64,000 bases of DNA from Idiomarina seosinensis (GTDB lineage Bacteria; Pseudomonadota; Gammaproteobacteria; Enterobacterales; Alteromonadaceae). The position numbers and the translations under genes were made by a program. The stretch is taken from positions 55,824-119,823 of the forward strand of contig NZ_PIQF01000005.1 in the NCBI RefSeq assembly GCF_003987275.1, read 5' to 3'. The notes beneath the pieces are model-generated. The model saw only the letters and a program-made list of their open reading frames with translations, had not been told where the DNA came from and did not search any database. Position 1 is the first letter of the stretch. Each line of letters starts with the position of its first letter. This document shows, piece by piece, positions 39,037-48,909 of the stretch.

Positions 39037-39717
39037 ATGGGTCAGAAAGTACATCCTAATGGTATTCGCCTAGGTATCTCCAGACCATGGAATGCAACCT
39101 GGTACGCGAATACAAATGAATTTGCTGATAACTTGCACAGTGATCATCAGGTACGTAAGTTCCTGACGAAAGAACTTCGCAACGCATCAGTATCGCGCAT
39201 CGTTATCGATCGTCCTGCAAAGAGTGTTCGTGTGACTATTCACACTGCACGTCCGGGTGTCGTTATCGGTAAAAAAGGCGAAGACGTAGAAAAACTGCGC
39301 AAGCAGGTTCAGAAATTGACAGGGTCTCCCTCTCAAATCAACATTTCTGAAGTACGTAAGCCTGAGCTGGATTCTCAGCTTGTTGCCGACAACATTTCCG
39401 GTCAGTTGGAACGTCGTGTAATGTTCCGTCGCGCGATGAAGCGTGCTGTACAGAACGCTATTCGCCTAGGTGCTAAAGGTATCAAGGTAGAAGTTAGCGG
39501 TCGTTTAGGCGGCGCTGAAATCGCACGTACTGAGTGGTATCGTGAAGGTCGAGTTCCACTGCACACTTTACGTGCAGACATCGATTACTCGACGTCAGAA
39601 GCGAACACCACTTACGGTATCATCGGTGTTAAGGTCTGGATTTTCCGTGGTGAAGTTCTAGGTGGACTGCCAACTGAAGAAAAGCCAGCTCCTAAGCGCG
39701 GCAAAAACCGTAAGTAA
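39037..39717 (+). CDS. rpsC: Ribosomal protein S3
   Basis: S3 forms part of the mRNA entry tunnel and helicase. The 226-aa product starts [22 protein letters not shown], and its KH domain contains [17 protein letters not shown]. The [31 protein letters not shown] segment is the conserved C-terminal domain. AGGAG precedes the ATG. Confidence 0.98.
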   Translation: MGQKVHPNGIRLGISRPWNATWYANTNEFADNLHSDHQVRKFLTKELRNASVSRIVIDRPAKSVRVTIHTARPGVVIGKKGEDVEKLRKQVQKLTGSPSQINISEVRKPELDSQLVADNISGQLERRVMFRRAMKRAVQNAIRLGAKGIKVEVSGRLGGAEIARTEWYREGRVPLHTLRADIDYSTSEANTTYGIIGVKVWIFRGEVLGGLPTEEKPAPKRGKNRK

Positions 39718-39729
39718 GGAGAGACGATA

Positions 39730-40143
39730 ATGTTACAACCTAAGCGTACAAAATTCCGTAAGGTTCACACAGGCCGCAACCGTGGTCTGGCGCAGTCTGG
39801 TAACAAAGTCAGCTTCGGATCGTTCGGTTTGAAAGCGACTGACCGTGGTCGTATGACCGCGCGCCAGATAGAAGCAGGCCGTCGTGCGATGACTCGTCAC
39901 GTTAAGCGTCAGGGTAAAATCTGGATACGCGTATTCCCAGACAAGCCAATTACCAAAAAGCCATTAGAAGTTCGTATGGGTAAAGGTAAAGGTAACGTCG
40001 AGTATTGGGTAGCCCAGATCCAGCCAGGTCGTGTACTTTACGAAATGGACGGTGTTTCAGAAGAATTGGCACGTGAAGCGTTCCGCCTTGCGGCACGTAA
40101 ACTGCCTTTCAAAACCACTTTTGTGACTCGGACGGTAATGTGA
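39730..40143 (+). CDS. rplP: Ribosomal protein L16
   Basis: L16 helps form the A-site region of the 50S subunit. The 137-aa product starts [21 protein letters not shown]. The [19 protein letters not shown] stretch is present with its conserved arginine, a hydroxylation target (YcfD) in relatives. Its stop overlaps the rpmC ATG by one base (TGATG). Confidence 0.98.
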   Translation: MLQPKRTKFRKVHTGRNRGLAQSGNKVSFGSFGLKATDRGRMTARQIEAGRRAMTRHVKRQGKIWIRVFPDKPITKKPLEVRMGKGKGNVEYWVAQIQPGRVLYEMDGVSEELAREAFRLAARKLPFKTTFVTRTVM

Positions 40144-40334
40144 TGAAAGCAAGTGAACTGAAAGAAAAAACCGTTGAGCAGCTGCAAGAAGAATTGCTGA
40201 ACTTGCGTCGTGAGCAGTTTAATCTGCGCATGCAAGCGGCAACTGGTCAGCTGAATCAGACTCACATGATGAAGCAAGTACGTCGCGACATCGCGCGTAT
40301 TAAAACCATCTTAAACGATAAGGCAGGTGCGTAA
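40143..40334 (+). CDS. rpmC: Ribosomal protein L29
   Basis: L29 is a two-helix protein beside L23 at the tunnel exit. Starting at the ATG at 40143 it is 63 aa ([21 protein letters not shown]), the E. coli length. The GTG three bases earlier would add one residue. It overlaps both neighbours by one base. Confidence 0.97.
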   Translation: MKASELKEKTVEQLQEELLNLRREQFNLRMQAATGQLNQTHMMKQVRRDIARIKTILNDKAGA

Positions 40335-40597
40335 TGTCTGAAGAAAAACGTATTCGTACTCTGCAAGGCAAAGTTGTCAGCGATAAGATGGATAAGACCA
40401 TCACTGTAGCTGTAGAGCGTCGTGTAAAGCACCCGGTCTACGGTAAGTACATCTCGCGTACAACTAAAGTACACGCACACGATGAAGAAAATCAGTGCAA
40501 AATGGGTGATCTCGTGATTGTTCGCGAATCTCGTCCATTGTCTAAGAATAAGTCTTGGGCACTGATGGAAATTGTTGAGCGCGCTACTGTTGTCTAA
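40334..40597 (+). CDS. rpsQ: Ribosomal protein S17
   Basis: S17 is a primary 16S rRNA-binding OB-fold protein. The 87-aa product has [30 protein letters not shown] and the [21 protein letters not shown] ending. It is the last gene of the S10 operon and is followed by a strong terminator. The spc operon, which usually comes next, begins only 13.7 kb later. Confidence 0.98.
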   Translation: MSEEKRIRTLQGKVVSDKMDKTITVAVERRVKHPVYGKYISRTTKVHAHDEENQCKMGDLVIVRESRPLSKNKSWALMEIVERATVV

Positions 40598-40620
40598 TAG
40601 CAGATAACGTACTGTTAACA

Positions 40621-40650
40621 AAAAGGCCTCCTTATGGAGGCCTTTTTTTT
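40621..40650 (+). terminator. Terminator of the S10 operon
   Basis: AAAAGGCCTCC pairs with GGAGGCCTTTT over a TTAT loop and ends in eight T residues, 24 bases after the rpsQ stop. It closes the operon before the inserted block. Confidence 0.93.
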
Positions 40651-40772
40651 GATCTAAATAATTTAAATAGCGGTATTATTCATAAACTTATACTAAGCTA
40701 AATAACGGATGAGTTGTTATGGTAATTGTTAGTTAGCTTGTTTACGTGCACTTTACTATAAGGAGTTAGCAC

Positions 40773-42194
40773 ATGTCGAAGGGATGGATATTAGCCGCAT
40801 CAGTGCTGGCCGCATCGCCCGCGATTGCGGCCGCGCAGCAAGACGAACAGAGTGTTCAGGCAGAAATAGAAATGCTTAAGAAAAAGCTGTCCGAATTAGA
40901 ACAACGTTTGGCTGAGCAAGAACAACAAAAAGAGAAAATGAAAGAGCGTCATCAGCAGATGATGACAAAGAAAGAGTATCAGGGCGAAACTAAAAAGGGA
41001 AAGTCCGGTGCTACTCGAGCCAACTCTGCTGACTCTGGAGTGCACGCGAAACTCGCAAAACTTGAAGAAAAAACCGAGGAGAATCAAAACTGGCCAATCA
41101 AAGTTCATGGCGCTGTTCGTTTTCAGTATGAATATAACAATTATGATTCAGACAATGAAAACCGCACCGGTGACTTAGACTTTGATATTTTCCGGTTAAA
41201 CTTTGACGGTGAAATTGGCGATGTCATTCTATCTGCGGAGTATCGTTGGTTCCACTACATGGATGTGGTTAAACATGCATGGTTTGGGTATAACTTTACC
41301 GATGAATGGCAGGCTCAGGTTGGGGTCGTTAAAGTGCCTTTCGGCAACATGCCTTACAACTCGCACAGCTATTTCTTTAACTCTACTTTCTATGTCGGTT
41401 TAGAAGACGAGCATGACAACGGTGTGAGAGTTCTTTATCGCGGTGATGACTGGCATTTTGATATTGCTTATCACAAGTCTGACGAGCAAGGCGGGGTAGA
41501 TGGCTCTACTAGTGACAGAACGGCACGTTACAACTACGATACTGTCGGTATCCGATTGCCTGGGCAGGGCGCTTACGACCAGCCCGGAGTACCAATTGGG
41601 GAAAGCAACAGCTATGCATTAAGAGCGGCGCGGATATTTACCTTTAGTGAAGATGAAAATCTGGAGGTAGGTCTTTCTGCGCAGGGAAATAACTTTTATT
41701 CGGGGGCCGTAGCTGATGAGTTTGCCTCTGCCCAACAGTTTGCGAACCAAAATGTGGGTAACCGCTTCGCCTGGGGCGTTCATGGTAACTATAATAATGG
41801 GCCGTGGAATGTGCAGTTACAATACGCCGATTACGACTATGACCTAAAGCTGGATAATCGGGGTGTCTACATGGGTGCATACGCCTATTACGACGCGATT
41901 CCTACCGAAGCGAAAATCTATACGGGCAACGTGGCTTACACTAAGTCGGTCGATATAGGTCCTATTACCAGCCTGACCTTTTACAACGACCATAGCATTA
42001 TTACCGATAAAGCCGGCTACCAGGATGATACCTGGATGAATGTGTTAGGCGTCGCAGTAGCAGCTGGTGGTGGCTTTTATACATATGTTGACTATGTAAG
42101 AGCAAAAAATCAGCCGTTTATCGGTGGCAATATTGCTACTGACGGGGGCGAAGTCAATGACCGCTTTAACATCAATTTTGGTTATTACTTTTAA
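40773..42194 (+). CDS. Outer membrane porin with N-terminal coiled coil (OprP/phosphate-selective porin-like)
   Basis: This is a 473-aa outer-membrane protein. A signal peptide (MSKGWILAASVLAASPAIAAA) is followed by a charged coiled coil (about residues 28-70, EIEMLKKKLSELEQRLAEQEQQ), as in trimeric porins of the OprO/OprP type. A beta-barrel domain follows with alternating aromatic strands (VRFQYEYNNY, LSAEYRWFHY) and a C-terminal phenylalanine (FNINFGYYF) for BAM recognition. The substrate is not determinable. AAGGAG precedes the ATG. It has its own terminator. Confidence 0.8.
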   Translation: MSKGWILAASVLAASPAIAAAQQDEQSVQAEIEMLKKKLSELEQRLAEQEQQKEKMKERHQQMMTKKEYQGETKKGKSGATRANSADSGVHAKLAKLEEKTEENQNWPIKVHGAVRFQYEYNNYDSDNENRTGDLDFDIFRLNFDGEIGDVILSAEYRWFHYMDVVKHAWFGYNFTDEWQAQVGVVKVPFGNMPYNSHSYFFNSTFYVGLEDEHDNGVRVLYRGDDWHFDIAYHKSDEQGGVDGSTSDRTARYNYDTVGIRLPGQGAYDQPGVPIGESNSYALRAARIFTFSEDENLEVGLSAQGNNFYSGAVADEFASAQQFANQNVGNRFAWGVHGNYNNGPWNVQLQYADYDYDLKLDNRGVYMGAYAYYDAIPTEAKIYTGNVAYTKSVDIGPITSLTFYNDHSIITDKAGYQDDTWMNVLGVAVAAGGGFYTYVDYVRAKNQPFIGGNIATDGGEVNDRFNINFGYYF

Positions 42195-42228
42195 ATGCGT
42201 ATAATGTGCAATGCATTATAGAGTTCGA

Positions 42229-42258
42229 AGGCGGCTACTCAGTGGCCGCTTAATTTTT
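42229..42258 (+). terminator. Likely terminator of the porin gene
   Basis: A 10-bp stem (42229-42238 with 42242-42251, two wobble pairs) around the core GCGGC/GCCGC with a TCA loop is followed by AATTTTT. A TATAAT at 42200-42205 lies upstream, so if that is the -10 of the next gene, the hairpin lies within its leader instead. Confidence 0.6.
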
Positions 42259-42298
42259 CATAGGAGAAAACCCAAAAAAAACCAATCCGGGAGAGAGC

Positions 42299-44740
42299 AT
42301 GTTTAAATACGATAAGTTGAGCTCTGCTATCTTTATAGCATTAGCTGCTTCTTCGTCAGCAGTTGCACAAGAGCAAGACGTGCAGCAAGAGGAAGCAGAA
42401 AATAATCGAGAAATAGAAACCATCAACGTAACCGCAACCAAGCGGACCACCAACATCCAGCAGACACCGACCGCTGTTCAGGCAATGAGTACTAAAGACC
42501 TGAGAGAGCAGAACATCGGTAACTTCCAGGATTACGCGCAATATGTACCTAACGTCACCTCCGGCGGCCGCGGCCCTGGACAAAATGACGTGTTTATTCG
42601 CGGTATGTCTATCCAACCAATTTCTGTAATGCTTTCTGGTGCACAGGGCACTATGCCTAACGTTGCCATGTATGTTGATGAGCAGCCAGTGACAGCTCCA
42701 GGTCGTAACCTGGATGTGTACGCGACTGACTTACAGCGTATCGAAGTACTACCAGGGCCACAGGGTACTTTGTTCGGAGCAAGTTCACAGGCCGGGACTA
42801 TTCGTTACATCACCAATAAGCCTCTGTTAGGGACCTTCGAAGCTGGCTTCACAACAGGCTTTGAAACCATGGCTGAAGGCGAAATGAGCAGTTCGGCAGA
42901 AGGCTATATTAACATTCCAGTGACGAATGACCTGGCAGTCCGGGGTGCCTTCTATAACGTGAATCGCGGTGGTTATATTGATAATAAAGCCGGTCAGTTT
43001 TCTATTGATCCGGATAGCCCTCACTTTCGTGGTTTAAACGAAGGGTTGCTGGGGTTAATTGATGACGGCACCACTTTTACCAACGCGAACAATACTGACT
43101 TAGCAGAAGATGACTTTAACGATAGCTATTACAAAGGATTTCGTCTGAGCGCTAAGTATCAAATTAACCGTAACTGGGATTTCCTGGTGCAGCATCAGGC
43201 ACAGGACTTAGGGGCTGACGGTGTCTTCGATTACGACCCCGAAATTGGTGATCTGGAAGTTGAGCGTTATTTCCCAGATGAGCTAGAAGACAGCTTTGAC
43301 CTAACTTCATGGACGTTGAATGGCCGTTTAGGCGCACTCGAAATTCTTTATACCGGTGGTTATTTAGACCGTGAAGTCGAGCAGTCAATCGACTACACCG
43401 GTTATAACACAGAAGGCTCGTTTATTATCTATTACACCTGTACTTATGGTGATGATGGAATGGCCGAAAATTGTGTTGATCCAACCAAAGGCTTCAAGGG
43501 TTATCAAGAGCACGAGCGAATTACCCAGGAAGCACGTATAAACTATGACTTTAACGACTCTGCGCGTATCACCGCAGGTGTCTTCTATGATGACTACGAA
43601 ATTAACACTCAGGATAACTACGTGTACTTCGCCAATCCTGACGCGTTAGGCTTCGTGCCGAATGCGCCTATCTCTGACGCGTATGCGAACAATCGCGATA
43701 CTCGGCCACCAGGCGTAGGTTTCTTTAATGACATCACTCGTACTGAAGAACAAATCGCTTTATTTGGTGAGTTCACATACGATCTGACTGAAAAGTTATC
43801 GGCGACAGTCGGGCTGCGCTGGTACGATATGGAGTCTGACTTTACAGGCCAATCGAGCTTCTCTTCGAAAGGCGAAGACACAGACGCCGGTCGTGATTAT
43901 GACCAAACAGCCGGTCATTCAAATGAGCCGTTAGAGCTTGATGATGTGATCCCTAAGTTCAGTTTGAGTTATCAATACGATCCGCAAACACTATTTTTCA
44001 CTACGTACTCCGAAGGTTTCCGCCCAGGCGGCTTTAACCGTGCAGGTGGTCAAGGTAGTGAAGAAACAGGGTTTGTACCAACGGTTTACCAAACCGACGA
44101 AGTAAAAAACTATGAATTCGGTTGGAAAACCTTAATGCTGGATAACAGCCTGCGTTGGAATGGTAATGTGTATTTCATCGACTGGACTGATATGCAGATT
44201 AACCGGTTAAATACCGATATCTCTATTCTGGCTTTCGTGGATAACGCGGCAGATTCAGAAATCCGAGGCTTGGAGACTGACTTCACCTGGCGCATGACAG
44301 ACAACTTTACCTTGCATGGTGCAATGTCTTATAACGATACCGAACTTGTTTCGACAGGGGCTGGCATTGTGCGGACATTACCGGTCGGTTCAGAGTTACC
44401 ATTGACGCCTGAATTACAGGCAAATATTCGTGGCCGTTACATGTGGACTCTGGAAAACAACTGGGATGCGCACGCGCAACTGGGTTGGATATATGCGGGT
44501 GAAACTTATCCGTCAATTGTCGCGCAAGAGGTAGAACAAGCTGGCGGCAAGCAGGACTCATATAATATCCTGAACGCTTCTGTTGGTGTTATGAAAGATC
44601 AGTGGAGCGTTAAGCTGTATATGAAAAACTTGACGGATGAACGCGCTGAGCTGTTCACCAATACTCAGGATGACATATTGAGAACCACAACTAACCGTCC
44701 GCGGTCAGTTGGCCTATCGGTCTCCTATTCATTCTATTAA
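42299..44740 (+). CDS. TonB-dependent outer membrane receptor
   Basis: This is an 813-aa active-uptake receptor driven by TonB-ExbBD. The signal peptide (about 23 residues, ending SAVAQE) is followed by a TonB-box-like segment ETINVTATKRT (near 39-49), the plug domain (TPTAVQAMSTKDLREQ... NDVFIRGM, LPGPQGTLFGASSQAGTIRYITNKP) and a large barrel. EGFRPGGFNRAGG is typical of the marine receptor subgroup common in Alteromonadales and Caulobacterales. The ligand is unknown, since annotation as an iron receptor is not supported by context. It precedes the TPR-sulfotransferase gene. Confidence 0.92.
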   Translation: MFKYDKLSSAIFIALAASSSAVAQEQDVQQEEAENNREIETINVTATKRTTNIQQTPTAVQAMSTKDLREQNIGNFQDYAQYVPNVTSGGRGPGQNDVFIRGMSIQPISVMLSGAQGTMPNVAMYVDEQPVTAPGRNLDVYATDLQRIEVLPGPQGTLFGASSQAGTIRYITNKPLLGTFEAGFTTGFETMAEGEMSSSAEGYINIPVTNDLAVRGAFYNVNRGGYIDNKAGQFSIDPDSPHFRGLNEGLLGLIDDGTTFTNANNTDLAEDDFNDSYYKGFRLSAKYQINRNWDFLVQHQAQDLGADGVFDYDPEIGDLEVERYFPDELEDSFDLTSWTLNGRLGALEILYTGGYLDREVEQSIDYTGYNTEGSFIIYYTCTYGDDGMAENCVDPTKGFKGYQEHERITQEARINYDFNDSARITAGVFYDDYEINTQDNYVYFANPDALGFVPNAPISDAYANNRDTRPPGVGFFNDITRTEEQIALFGEFTYDLTEKLSATVGLRWYDMESDFTGQSSFSSKGEDTDAGRDYDQTAGHSNEPLELDDVIPKFSLSYQYDPQTLFFTTYSEGFRPGGFNRAGGQGSEETGFVPTVYQTDEVKNYEFGWKTLMLDNSLRWNGNVYFIDWTDMQINRLNTDISILAFVDNAADSEIRGLETDFTWRMTDNFTLHGAMSYNDTELVSTGAGIVRTLPVGSELPLTPELQANIRGRYMWTLENNWDAHAQLGWIYAGETYPSIVAQEVEQAGGKQDSYNILNASVGVMKDQWSVKLYMKNLTDERAELFTNTQDDILRTTTNRPRSVGLSVSYSFY

Positions 44741-44751
44741 AAAGTTGTAGA

Positions 44752-44776
44752 AGGGGCTGTTAAAGCCCCTTTTTTT
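44752..44776 (+). terminator. Terminator between the TonB receptor and the sulfotransferase gene
   Basis: AGGGGCT (44752-44758) pairs with AGCCCCT (44764-44770) over a GTTAA loop and ends in a T-run. It is 11 bases past the receptor stop and 26 bases before the next start, so the downstream gene depends on read-through or on an internal promoter. Confidence 0.85.
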
Positions 44777-44802
44777 GTTTCCTTTTGTGAATTAGAAAAG
44801 CC

Positions 44803-46788
44803 ATGGATCAGATAAAACGAGCACTTGCGAGTAAACAATTTTCAAAGGCGTTAGAGCTCTTAGAGGGATTATCGACAGATTTGCCCGAAGAAGAGAAGAA
44901 GGAACAGCTATACCTATTGGCGGTAACTTACCGCTATTTAAAAAATTTTAGACAAGCCGAACATAGTCTCAGAAGCTTGTTAAGCTACTGGCCTGAATAT
45001 GGGCGTGCGTTTCAGGAGTTGGCACACTGCTATCGCGATCAGGATAACCTTAAGCAAGCCAGAAGCAATTATTATCAAGCGGTTAGATATAACCCAGCGC
45101 TGCATGCAAGCTGGACTAATCTGGCGTCATTGGAGCAAGCTTTAGGTCAGCCCCAGCAAGCTGAACGAAATCAACAGCAAGCCAAGTTTTTATTACAGCA
45201 GCCGAAAGAAGTTCTCGCTGCTATGAATTTATTCCACGAGGGTAAATACTACAAAGCTGAAAAAATTTGCCGAGCGTTTTTACAGAAGCAACCACACCAT
45301 ATCGAGGCAATGCGAACCTTAGCAAATATTGGCTCGAAGCTTGATGTATTAAATGATGCAGAGTTTTTACTTGAGAGTGCACTAGTATTAGAACCAGATT
45401 ATGATCATGCTCGCTTTGACTATGTAAAAGTGTTACAGCGCCGACAAAAGCATGAGGCAGCCTACACCCAGGCTCAGAGGCTGCATAAGAAGCAACCCGA
45501 GAATCCAGCTTACAAGGCGTTGTACGCCAATCAATGCGCGGCGCTTGATAAATATGAGCAGGCCTTAGAGCTTTATGATCAGATTTTGACTTCCGGTGAG
45601 GGTGACATAGCCGGGATTTTATTGGCCAAAGGTCACGTAATGAAAGCCCTTGGTGACACGGAAAAAACGGTTGAATACTATCAGCAAGCATACGCGGCAC
45701 GACCTACGTTTGGTGATGCATACTGGAGCCTGGCCAATTTAAAGACCTATCGCTTTAGCAAACAACAAATTGAGCAAATGGAGCAGCAGGTTAGCCAAGA
45801 AACGCTGCCGACAGTGGACAAAATTCACTTATTATTTGCATTAGGTAAAGCGCTCGAGGATGCCGGCGACTATCAGCAGGCATTTTATTACTACCAGCAA
45901 GGAAATCGGCTAAAAAGCGAGAGCAGCAGTTTTAATGCGGGTGTGTTAGAAAGTCGAATGGAGTTGCAAAAAGAGTTCTTTAGCAGTGAAAAAGTAACGC
46001 AAATAAAAGCAAAAGAGCCGGTCAGAGCCGACCGTGAAACGCCGATTTTTATTGTCGGTTTACCACGTGCGGGGTCGACGCTTATTGAGCAAATTCTGGC
46101 ATCACACTCGCAAATTGAAGGCACCATGGAATTACCGAATATTCCAGCCTTAGCTCATGGGCTTAATGGCCGTCAATTGCAATCTGAGCAACCGCGCTAC
46201 CCGGGAATACTCGATGAGTTTGACTCGCAGAGGCTCACCGAACTGGGCGACCGGTATTTGCAAGAAACTAATATTTACCGCAGTGGAAAAGCTTATTTTA
46301 CCGATAAAATGCCGAATAACTTTCGTCACATCGGATTGATTAAGTCGATCCTTCCCAACGCAAAGATTATCGATGCGAGGCGCCATCCGCTTGATTGTTG
46401 TGTTAGCGGTTTTAAACAGTTTTTTGCCGAAGGTCAGGAGTTTAGTTATGACCTGGAAGTATTAGGCCGTTACTATAGATACTACCTGGACTTGATGGAT
46501 CATTGGCATAGCGTCTACCCTGGAGAAATCTATACCTTGGTACATGAACAGCTGGTGGAAGACCCGGAGCAGCAAATAACTGAGTTGCTGGGCTATCTAG
46601 ACTTGCCTGTTGAGCAACAATGTTTTGATTTCCATAAAACGGAGAGAACTGTAAAAACAGCGAGCTCGGAACAAGTTAGGCAACCAATTAACCGTTCGGG
46701 CATGGGACAATGGAAACGCTATGAGCCCTATATTGAGCCATTAATAAATGAATTAAAACCGGTTATGGAGCGCTGGGACAAAGTATAG
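44803..46788 (+). CDS. TPR-repeat protein fused to a sulfotransferase domain
   Basis: This 661-aa cytoplasmic protein has at least seven tetratricopeptide-type helical repeats over residues 1-380 (for example YRYLKNFRQAEHSLRSLLSYWPEYGRAFQELAHCYRDQ). A PAPS-dependent sulfotransferase domain follows at about 410-655. The 5'-phosphosulfate loop is IFIVGLPRAGSTLIEQIL and the 3'-phosphate motif is RHPLDCCVSGFKQFF near residue 526. The genuine acceptor is unknown; the TPR part may bind a protein target. Proteins of this design commonly sit next to TonB receptors in marine gammaproteobacteria, as here. Confidence 0.88.
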   Translation: MDQIKRALASKQFSKALELLEGLSTDLPEEEKKEQLYLLAVTYRYLKNFRQAEHSLRSLLSYWPEYGRAFQELAHCYRDQDNLKQARSNYYQAVRYNPALHASWTNLASLEQALGQPQQAERNQQQAKFLLQQPKEVLAAMNLFHEGKYYKAEKICRAFLQKQPHHIEAMRTLANIGSKLDVLNDAEFLLESALVLEPDYDHARFDYVKVLQRRQKHEAAYTQAQRLHKKQPENPAYKALYANQCAALDKYEQALELYDQILTSGEGDIAGILLAKGHVMKALGDTEKTVEYYQQAYAARPTFGDAYWSLANLKTYRFSKQQIEQMEQQVSQETLPTVDKIHLLFALGKALEDAGDYQQAFYYYQQGNRLKSESSSFNAGVLESRMELQKEFFSSEKVTQIKAKEPVRADRETPIFIVGLPRAGSTLIEQILASHSQIEGTMELPNIPALAHGLNGRQLQSEQPRYPGILDEFDSQRLTELGDRYLQETNIYRSGKAYFTDKMPNNFRHIGLIKSILPNAKIIDARRHPLDCCVSGFKQFFAEGQEFSYDLEVLGRYYRYYLDLMDHWHSVYPGEIYTLVHEQLVEDPEQQITELLGYLDLPVEQQCFDFHKTERTVKTASSEQVRQPINRSGMGQWKRYEPYIEPLINELKPVMERWDKV

Positions 46789-46814
46789 TCCCAGCAACAA
46801 GTTGCGACAGGTCT

Positions 46815-48200
46815 TTAAAGAGCTTTTGCGCGGAAGCGCTTGCCTTTTATTTTATTGTTATTGATGCGTTCCAACGCCTGGCTTGCCAGACGTGAATTAA
46901 CTGCGACAAAGGCAAAATTACTCTCGACTTTTATTTTTCCAATATCATCAGCGCTTAGCGCATTGTCTTTAGTTAGTGCGCCGACAATATCTCCGGGTCT
47001 AAGTTTGTCCTTTTTACCACCGCTTAACTGTAAGGTTGCCATGTTGGCACGCAGTGGCTGCATATTAGCTGGAGTAGGTACTGTTCTTAACTGAATAGGG
47101 TTAGTAAAGCTATCTTCGAGTAACCGCATTTTGTAGTCGTCTTGCGCTGCAATTAACGTTATTGCGACCCCATGTTTACCGGCTCGCCCGGTCCGGCCAA
47201 TACGGTGCGTATGAGTAGCTAAATCATGCGCCATATGTACATTGATCACCAAATCGAGCTCAGCTATATCAAGCCCGCGCGAGGCAACGTCGGTGGCTAC
47301 TAATACCCGGAGGCTGCCATTACTGAATTGTATGATAGCTTGCTCGCGGTCTTTCTGCTCGAGCTCACCGTGCAACGCCAGAACACTGAATTTATTAGCA
47401 CGAAGCGTGCTAACTATATCTTTTACCTGATTTTTTGTATTGCAAAAGACCAGGCAGTTGTCGGGTTGCTGCTCACTGAGTAAGCTCATGACCAGCTGAG
47501 AGGGATCAGTGTCCAGTGAGTAAAATTGCTGTTCAATTTCTGCTTTGTCTTGTTCTTGAACCGCATTAATTTGAACGGCGTTTGTTGTAATCTGTTCTGC
47601 TAAGGTCTTGATATTGTGTGGGTATGTCGCACTGAATAATAATGTTTGTCGTGTCTTGGAGATATGGCTAATAATGGCAGTCAATTCGTCTTGAAAGCCC
47701 ATCTCCAACATTCTGTCAGCTTCATCAAGAACCAGTGTTTCCAGTTCAGACAGGTCAACATTGCTCTGTTGCAGGTGATCAAGCATCCTGCCTGGTGTTG
47801 CAACCAGTACGTGTGCACCATGTTCAAGTGAGTTGCTCTGAATACGTGTCGGTTCGCCACCGCATAGCGTTAAAACTTTGATGTTAGACATGGTTTTAGC
47901 TAACAGTCGAATCTCTTCAGCAACCTGCTGTGCGAGCTCGCGGGTAGGGCATAACACTAACGCCTGAGGCGAGAAACGCTTTACATCAAGCTTCGACAGT
48001 AAAGTCAGTGCAAACGCGGTTGTTTTTCCGGTCCCTGTATTAGCACGAACTACGGCGTCGGCCTTGTCCAACGTAACTGGCAAACTGAGCGACTGAACTA
48101 AGGTCATTTGTTGATAGCCAATTTCGTCAAGCCGGTTCAGTAAGGCGGGTGGTAGGTTTAATTGCTTAAAATGAATAAGCTCTGAAGTATTGTCAGACAT
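46815..48200 (-). CDS. dbpA: ATP-dependent RNA helicase DbpA
   Basis: DbpA is a DEAD-box helicase that acts on 23S rRNA (helix 92) during late 50S assembly. The 461-aa protein has Walker A ANTGTGKT (53-60), DEAD at 159-162, SAT, and HRIGRTGRAG. The DbpA-specific C-terminal RNA-binding domain is present (LRPGDIVGALTKD... SNFAFVAVNSRLASQALERINNNKIKGKRFRAKAL). The Q motif reads MTLVQ where MTPVQ is usual. The gene stands alone between the sulfotransferase (convergent) and the mrp operon. Confidence 0.93.
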   Translation of the reverse strand: MSDNTSELIHFKQLNLPPALLNRLDEIGYQQMTLVQSLSLPVTLDKADAVVRANTGTGKTTAFALTLLSKLDVKRFSPQALVLCPTRELAQQVAEEIRLLAKTMSNIKVLTLCGGEPTRIQSNSLEHGAHVLVATPGRMLDHLQQSNVDLSELETLVLDEADRMLEMGFQDELTAIISHISKTRQTLLFSATYPHNIKTLAEQITTNAVQINAVQEQDKAEIEQQFYSLDTDPSQLVMSLLSEQQPDNCLVFCNTKNQVKDIVSTLRANKFSVLALHGELEQKDREQAIIQFSNGSLRVLVATDVASRGLDIAELDLVINVHMAHDLATHTHRIGRTGRAGKHGVAITLIAAQDDYKMRLLEDSFTNPIQLRTVPTPANMQPLRANMATLQLSGGKKDKLRPGDIVGALTKDNALSADDIGKIKVESNFAFVAVNSRLASQALERINNNKIKGKRFRAKAL

Positions 48201-48250
48201 TTAACAGGGTCGCCAAGTGTAGGTGATGGTTGTGGGACAATTATCTGCGA

Positions 48251-48628
48251 TTACTTTTTATCGTGCTCATGCGGATAAGAGTCTTCTTCTTTGCGATAGT
48301 CGCGGGTATTTTTAAACATACTGAGTTCGGTATGCAAAGCGGCCTTAGCCATAATATGCGCACTAATTGGTGCAGTAAGAAATAGGAAAATAGCGATCAG
48401 TAACTCGCTGAGGGTTAACTGACCTTGCACTGAGGTTGCAATAATCGAGGCAATAACGATACCACCAATACCTAAGGTGCTGTTCTTGGTCGGTGCGTGC
48501 AACCGAGTATAGAAATCTGGTAGCACCGCCAAACCTAATGAACCAATAAATGCAAAGGCAGCGCCTAATAGAATAAAGAAGCCCACTAAATATTGGCTCC
48601 AGAGCGGTAATTGATTTAACGCGTCCAT
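48251..48628 (-). CDS. mrpG: Mrp-type Na+/H+ antiporter subunit G
   Basis: A 125-aa membrane protein, the last gene of the six-gene mrp operon. It has three membrane segments and the MnhG motif GSLGLAVLPDFYTRLHAPTKNSTLGI. It is part of the multisubunit Mrp complex that exports Na+ in exchange for protons. The gene lies 11 bases after mrpF. Confidence 0.92.
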   Translation of the reverse strand: MDALNQLPLWSQYLVGFFILLGAAFAFIGSLGLAVLPDFYTRLHAPTKNSTLGIGGIVIASIIATSVQGQLTLSELLIAIFLFLTAPISAHIMAKAALHTELSMFKNTRDYRKEEDSYPHEHDKK

Positions 48629-48639
48629 AGTTATCTCCG

Positions 48640-48909
48640 TTACTCTATTAGGTCGCCACGCAACAGGAACTTGCCCGCTGCAATGGTACCAACAAACCCA
48701 AACATGGCGATAAGCAGTGCTGCTTCAAAATAGGTTTGAGTATTTTGATGCATTCCCAACAACAATAATAATGCCAAAGAATTGATGTAAATGGTGTCGA
48801 GGGCTAATATCCGATCGGGTAACTCCGGGCCTTTTACTAACCGCCAGAAATTCATCAGTATGGCTAAGCTGAAAAGTAAAAAGGCAATTTGAAGAATAGT
48901 ACCTAACAT
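48640..48909 (-). CDS. mrpF: Mrp-type Na+/H+ antiporter subunit F
   Basis: An 89-aa protein with three membrane segments and the MnhF motif RLVKGPELPDRILALDTI containing the conserved aspartate. It overlaps the end of mrpE by 7 bases, showing coupled expression. Confidence 0.92.
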   Translation of the reverse strand: MLGTILQIAFLLFSLAILMNFWRLVKGPELPDRILALDTIYINSLALLLLLGMHQNTQTYFEAALLIAMFGFVGTIAAGKFLLRGDLIE

